Source: Tolypeutes matacus
Lineage: Eukaryota; Chordata; Mammalia; Cingulata; Chlamyphoridae
Direction of reading: 5' to 3'
DNA length: 64,000 nt
NCBI GenBank assembly: GCA_026826555.1
Contig: JAKSZT010018048.1
Coordinates: forward strand, 2,080,187 to 2,144,186
The position numbers and the translations under genes are program-made. Of the stretch, positions 58,980 to 64,000 are shown piece after piece (positions within the stretch are counted from its first letter, which is position 1; each line of letters starts with the position of its first letter). The notes beneath the pieces were generated by a model. That model worked only from the letters and a program-made list of their open reading frames with translations. It was not told where the DNA came from and ran no database searches.

Positions 58980-59915
58980 ATGGCCCAGTCCAAAGAACAA
59001 ACTAAAAACCAGGAAGAGGTGCAGAACACTGAACAAGTAATCAAAGCTGTCCAAACAAATATCATGGACCAACTTAATGAAGTGAAGGAAGAGATTAAGG
59101 ATATTAAGAAGACACTGAGAGAACATACTGAAGAAATTTAAACATACATAAAAAGCTAACGGATTTGATGATGATGAATGGCACAATCCAAGAAATCAAA
59201 AAGACACTGGAAGCATATAACAGTAGATTTGGGCAGGCAGAGGAAAGAATTAGTGATGTGGAAGATAGTACATCTAAAATCAAACAGATAGTAGAACAGA
59301 TAGATAAAAATATAGAAAAAATCCAGCAGGGACTTAGGGATTTGAATGACAAAACAAAATGCACAAACATACACATTATAAGCATCCCAGAGGGAGAAGA
59401 GAAGGGAAAAGAGACAGAAGGTGTGTTGAAGGAAATAATGGCTGAAAATTTCCCAAACCAATTGAAGGAGATGGACCTACATGTCCGGGAAGCACAGCAC
59501 ACCCCAAACAGTATAAATCCCAATAGGCCTACTCCAAGACATATACTTGTCAAAATGTCCAATGCTCAAGACAAAGAAAAATACTCAAGGCAGCAAGAGA
59601 AAAGAGAACCATCACATACAAAGGAAGCTCAATAAGATTAAGTGCTGATTTCTCATCTGAAATCATAGAGGCAAGAAAGCAGTGGTATGACATAGTCAAG
59701 GTACTAAAAGAAAAAAAACTTCCAGCCAAGAATTCTCTACGCAGCAAAGCTAGCATTCAAAACTGATGGAAATTTCAAAATATTTACAGATAAACAGAAA
59801 TTAAGAGAGTATGCTAATAAGAAACCTGCCCTTCAAGAAATGCTAAAGGGAGTTCTGCAGGCTGAAAGGGAAAAAAAAAAAAAAAAACAGGAGAGAAAGA
59901 ATTGGAGGAGACGGT
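58980..59915 (+). pseudogene. L1 ORF1, several frameshifts
   Basis: This is the same ORF1 subfamily as at 29091. From ATG at 58980 (MAQSKEQTKNQEEVQ...) the coiled coil begins. A 1-bp loss then brings a TAA at 59139-59141. Reading resumes at about 59150 through 'NSRFGQAEERISDVEDS', the RNA-binding core ('TNIHIISIPEGEEKGKE') and 'ISPNRP'-like and 'RHILVKM' text. A missing A in the run near 59577 and an extra A near 59715 shift it again, and the end is near 59915. Homopolymer errors could be either real decay or sequencing faults, but the TAA deletion is not in a homopolymer. Non-functional as assembled. Confidence 0.88.
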
Positions 59916-60002
59916 AAGAACAACTGAAATCTCAAAAAGAGAAAGAAAAACAACATATGACATACATAAACCAAAAGAAATTATGGCTAATATAAGTAAT
60001 TC

Positions 60003-63000
60003 TTGAGAGTAATAACACTGAATGTTAATGGATTAAACTCACCAGTCAAGAGATGCAGATTGGCAGAATGGATAAGGAAATATGACCCATCTATATGCTG
60101 TCTACAAGAAATCCACCTTAGACCCAGGGAATCAAGGAGTCTGAAAGTGAATGGCTGGAAAACAATTTTACAATCAAACAAACAAAAAAGAGTGGGAGTA
60201 GCTATACTAATATCAGACAAAATAGACTTTAAATGCAAAACTGTTGTAAGAGACAAAGATGGACACTATATATTAGTAAAAGGGGTAATCTTTCAAGAAG
60301 AAAGAACATTCATAAACCTTTATGCACCTCACCAGGGCTCATCAAAATACATGAGGCAAACACTGGAAAAACTAAGTGGAGAAATAGATACCTTTACAAT
60401 TATAGTGGGGGTCTTTAATACATCACTATCACCATTAGAAAGAACATCTCGACAGAGAACCAATAAAAAAACAAAGACTCTGAATAATACATTAGAGGAT
60501 CTGAACCTAATAGATATATAGAGCACAGTACACCCAAATACAAAGGGATATACATTCTTCTCAAGTGCACATGGATCATACTCCAAGATAGACCACTTAC
60601 TAGGCCACAGAAAAAAATCAATGAATTCAGAAAGATTAAGATTATACAAAGTAATTTCCCTGACCACAATGGAATGAATTTGGAAATCAGTAAGGGCCAG
60701 AGAACCAGATTAGGCACAAATATATGGAAATTAAACAGCACACTCTTAGACAACCAGTGGGTCAACAAGAAAAGCTCAAAAGAAATCAGTAACTACATTG
60801 AAATGAATGAAAACAACAACACAACATATCAAAACCAATGGGATGAAGCAAAAGCTGTGCTGAAAGGGAAATTCATGGCCATAAATGCATATATCAAAAA
60901 AGAAGAAAGACCTAATACCAAAGACCTAACTGCATACCTGGAAGAATTGGAAAAACAACAAAAAACTAATCCTAAAGGAAGTGGAACAAACGAAATAACA
61001 AAGATTAGAGCAGAACTAAATGAAATACAAAATATGAAACATGAAAAATAAACAAAACCAAAAGCTGGTTCGTCACAAAGATCAATAAAATTGACAAACC
61101 CTTAGCCAGACTAACAAAGAAAAAAAGAGAGTAGATGCAAATACACAAAATAAGAAATGAGGAATTGAATATCACCACTGACCCCACAGATATAAAGGGT
61201 ATCATAAGAGTAAACTTTGAAAAATTATATGCCAACAATATGATAATTTAGAGGAAATGGACAAATTCCTATAAACTCACAAGCAGTCTACATTGATGAA
61301 AGAAGAAATTGATGAACTCAACAGTCCAATTACAAGTAAAGAGATAGACTCAATCATCAAAGACCTCCCAACCAAGAAAAGCTCAGGACCAGATGGCTTC
61401 ACAGATGAATTTCACATTCCAGAAAGAACTAACACCAATCCTTCTTAAGCTCTTCCAAAACATAGAAATAGAGGAACATAACCTAACTCATTCTGTGATA
61501 CCAACATCAACCTAATACCAAAACCAAACAAAGATGCCACAAGAAAGGAAAATTACAGACCAATCTCTCTAATGAACCTAGATGCTAAAATCCTCAACAA
61601 AATACTTGCTAACTGCATTCAATAACATATCAAATGAATTATACCATGACCAAGTGGGTTTCATCCTGAGTATGCAAGGATGGTTCTACATAAGAAAATC
61701 AATCAATGTAATACACCACATAAACAGATTGAAAGAAAAAAATCACATGATCATCTCCATAGATGCAGAAAAAGCATTCAACAATAATACAACACCCTTT
61801 CCTGATAAAAACACTGCAAAAGATAGGAATAGAAAGAAACTATTAAAGTGTATATATGAAAAAACCCACAGCTAATATCATTATGTTCAATGGTAAAATC
61901 CTAAAAGCTTTCTCTCTAAGATTGGGAACAAAACAAGAATGCCCACTATCATCGCTCCTATTTAACATTGTCTGAAAAGTATTTGCTCAAGCACTGAAGC
62001 AAGAAAAAGATATAAAAGACTTCCAAATTGGAAAGGAAGAAGTAAAATTTTCATTATTTGCAGACGACATGATCCTATATATATAAAGCCCTGAGAAATC
62101 TACAGCAAAATTTAGAGAACTTATAAATGAATTCAGTAAAGTCTCAGTCTATAAGATCAATGCTCAAAAAACAGTAGCATTTCTGTACATCAATAATGAG
62201 CTATCTGAGGAAGAAATTAAGGGAAAAAATACCATTTACAAGAGCAACTAAAAGGGTCAAATACCTAGGAATAAATTTACCTAAAGCTGTAAAGGACCTT
62301 TATGCAGAAAACTATACAACACTGTTCAAGGAGATCAAAGAAGACTTAAATAAATGGAAGAATATCCTCTGTTCATGGATAGGAAGACTAAACATCATTA
62401 AGATGTCTATCCTACCCAAACTAATCTACAAATTTAAAGCAATTCCAATAAAAATAAACACAGCATTTTTTACTGAATTGGAAAAATAACTACAAAATTT
62501 ATTTGAAAGGATAAGAGGCCCCAAATTGCCAAGGACAGATTGAAAAAGAAAAATGAAATTGGAGGTATCATACTACCTGTCTTTAAAACATGCTACAGAG
62601 CTACAATGGAGAAAACTGCATTATATTGGCACAAAGATAGACATACTGAACAATGGAACCAAATTGAGAGTTCTGATATATATCCTCACATATACGGGCA
62701 TCTGATATTCAACAAGGCCACCGAGCCCACTCAACTGGGAGAGAATGGCCTCTTCGACAAATGGTGCTTGGGGAACTGGATATCCATATCCAAAAGAATG
62801 AGAGAGAAACACCATCTCACACCTTATACAAAAATCAACTCAAGGTGGATGAAAGATCTAAACATAAGAGTCAAGTCCATAAAGACCTTGGAAGAGAATG
62901 TAGGGAAACATCTACAGGACCTTGTAATAGGAAATGGTTTCATGAACTTCACATACAAGGCACGAGTAACAAAAGAAAAAATAGATAAATGGGATCCCCT

Positions 63001-63328
63001 TAAAATTAAAAACTTTTACACTTCAAAGGACAGTATCAAGAAAGTAAAAAGGCAGCCTACACAATGGGAGAAAATATTTGGCAACCATATATCTGATAGT
63101 AGCCTAATTTCTTACATATATAAAGAAATCCTACACCTCAAAAATAAAAAGACCAACAACCCATTTAAAAAATGGGCAAGTGATCTGAAAAGACACTTTT
63201 CCATGGAAGAAATACAAATGACTAAAAAGCACATGAAAAGATGCCCAACATCACTAGCTCTTAGGGAAATGCAAATCAAAACTGCAATGAGATACCATCT
63301 TACACCCATTAGAATGACCGCTATTTAA
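60003..63328 (+). pseudogene. L1 ORF2 (endonuclease-RT), nearly full length, disabled
   Basis: About 1,100 codons, close to the usual L1 ORF2 length. The start is TTG rather than ATG at 60003 ('RVITLNVNGLNS'). Endonuclease: 'CCLQEIH' keeps the catalytic Glu, but the Asp of 'GDFNT' is Val here (GTC at 60411-60413). TAG at 60519-60521 follows 'LNLIDI'. RT: 'ISIDAEKAF' (about 61755-61785), with the next Asp changed to Asn, and the catalytic FADDM intact at 62057-62071. The C-terminal domain (62540-63328) is the longest open part and ends '[12 protein letters not shown]', TAA. Multiple frameshifts lie between. ORF2 follows ORF1 after an ~85-bp spacer. It should be immobile. Confidence 0.9.
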
Positions 63329-64000
63329 AAAAAAAAAACAGCAGACTATACGTGTTGGAGAGGATGTGAAGGAATGTGAACCCTCATTCACTGCTGGTGG
63401 GAATGTAGAATCGTCTAGCCATTGTGGAGGACAGTTTGGCAGTTCCTCAAAAAACTAACTATAGAACTTCCATATGATCCAGCGATTCCACTGCTGGGCA
63501 TATACCCAGAAGAATTGAAAGCAAAGACATGAACAGATATATGCACACCAATGTTCATAGCAACATTATTCACTATTGTCCAAGTGGAATCAACCCAGGT
63601 GCCCATCAACAGATGAATGGAAAAACAAAATGTGGTACATACATACAATGGAATATTACTCAGCTGTAAGAAGGAATAACACATGGGATAACATGGATGA
63701 ATCTGGAAGACCTTATGTTGAGTGAAGCAAGGCAGGCATTTAAGGATGAACAGTACATGACCTCACTGATATGAATTAAGCAAATTGAGCAGACTCAGAA
63801 AGCTATTGTCTGGAAGAGAGGTTTACTAGAAATATTAAGGGAGAAGAAGGTTGCAAGCCAACACCTATATGACATAATCTATGGTAAGTTGAAAGTGTGT
63901 AGTTGCATATTGAAGGGATATGACAGGAGGGTAGTGATATTATTGGGTTGGCTTGTGCAGCATTGACAGATGGGTAGATTGGGAAGGGTGGGTTGGAAGG
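63329..64000 (+). repeat. L1 3' UTR, cut by the window end
   Basis: It continues the L1 at 56508. Blocks such as 'ctggtgggaatgtagaatcg' (63400) and 'attgacagatgggtagattg' (63962) are the reverse of 21140-21760. The poly(A) end and target duplication lie outside the window. Confidence 0.85.

Noticed and set aside
1..64000. A new multi-gene system (defence, biosynthesis or similar)
   Set aside because: All sizeable conserved coding signals are L1 ORFs or olfactory receptor relics. Nothing else shows protein-like conservation between copies or operon-like grouping.

Overview
The window reads as mammalian intergenic DNA from a xenarthran, most likely an armadillo such as Dasypus. The main evidence is several tRNA-derived SINEs of the armadillo DAS type, usually seen here on the minus strand. 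They lie among many L1 LINE copies, an MLT1 LTR, a MER5A-type hAT fossil and a MIR. Overall it is AT-rich, and I found no intact protein-coding gene, rRNA, tRNA gene or CRISPR array.

Two host-gene relics are clear, both olfactory receptor (OR) pseudogenes without introns. One is OR2T-like on the plus strand (6746-7699). It has one nonsense codon, a 1-bp loss and a compensating 1-bp gain. The other is OR14-like on the minus strand (46316-47232). It has a frame-breaking loss of about 22 nt around TM3, a nonsense codon and decayed signature motifs. In human both families sit in the 1q44 OR cluster, so this is probably part of the orthologous cluster.

Layout: 1-345 old L1; 346-3590 unassigned; 3600-3868 twin-primed young L1; 5835-6500 L1 3' UTR; 6746-7699 OR2T relic; 8817-18905 a minus-strand stack of old L1s with nested LTRs, SINEs and young L1 tails; 18906-25108 a minus-strand L1 that keeps its 5' UTR and ORF1 but has lost the EN and RT parts of ORF2; 25110-38490 an L1 mosaic in alternating orientation; 38491-42640 mostly unassigned with small L1 tails and a SINE; 42640-45183 old L1 plus an MLT1 LTR; 46316-47232 OR14 relic; 47233-56507 sparse repeats (L1 3' ends, MER5A, solo LTR, MIR); 56508-64000 a nearly full-length L1 whose 3' end lies beyond the window.

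The most interesting signals concern mobile elements. (i) Three short, similar L1 insertions share the same extra 3' segment with its own poly(A) signal, as expected of an L1 lineage carrying a 3' transduction. (ii) L1 5' UTRs are built from tandem modules: ~110-bp monomers, a 398-bp duplication, and duplicated pyrimidine tracts. (iii) One L1 has an ORF1 plus ORF2-C-terminus structure resembling a half-L1. (iv) L1 3' UTRs are unusually long, about 2-2.9 kb. I found no sign of a new defence, metabolic or regulatory system. Repeat family names rest on recognised motifs and on comparison of copies within the window, not on a database search.
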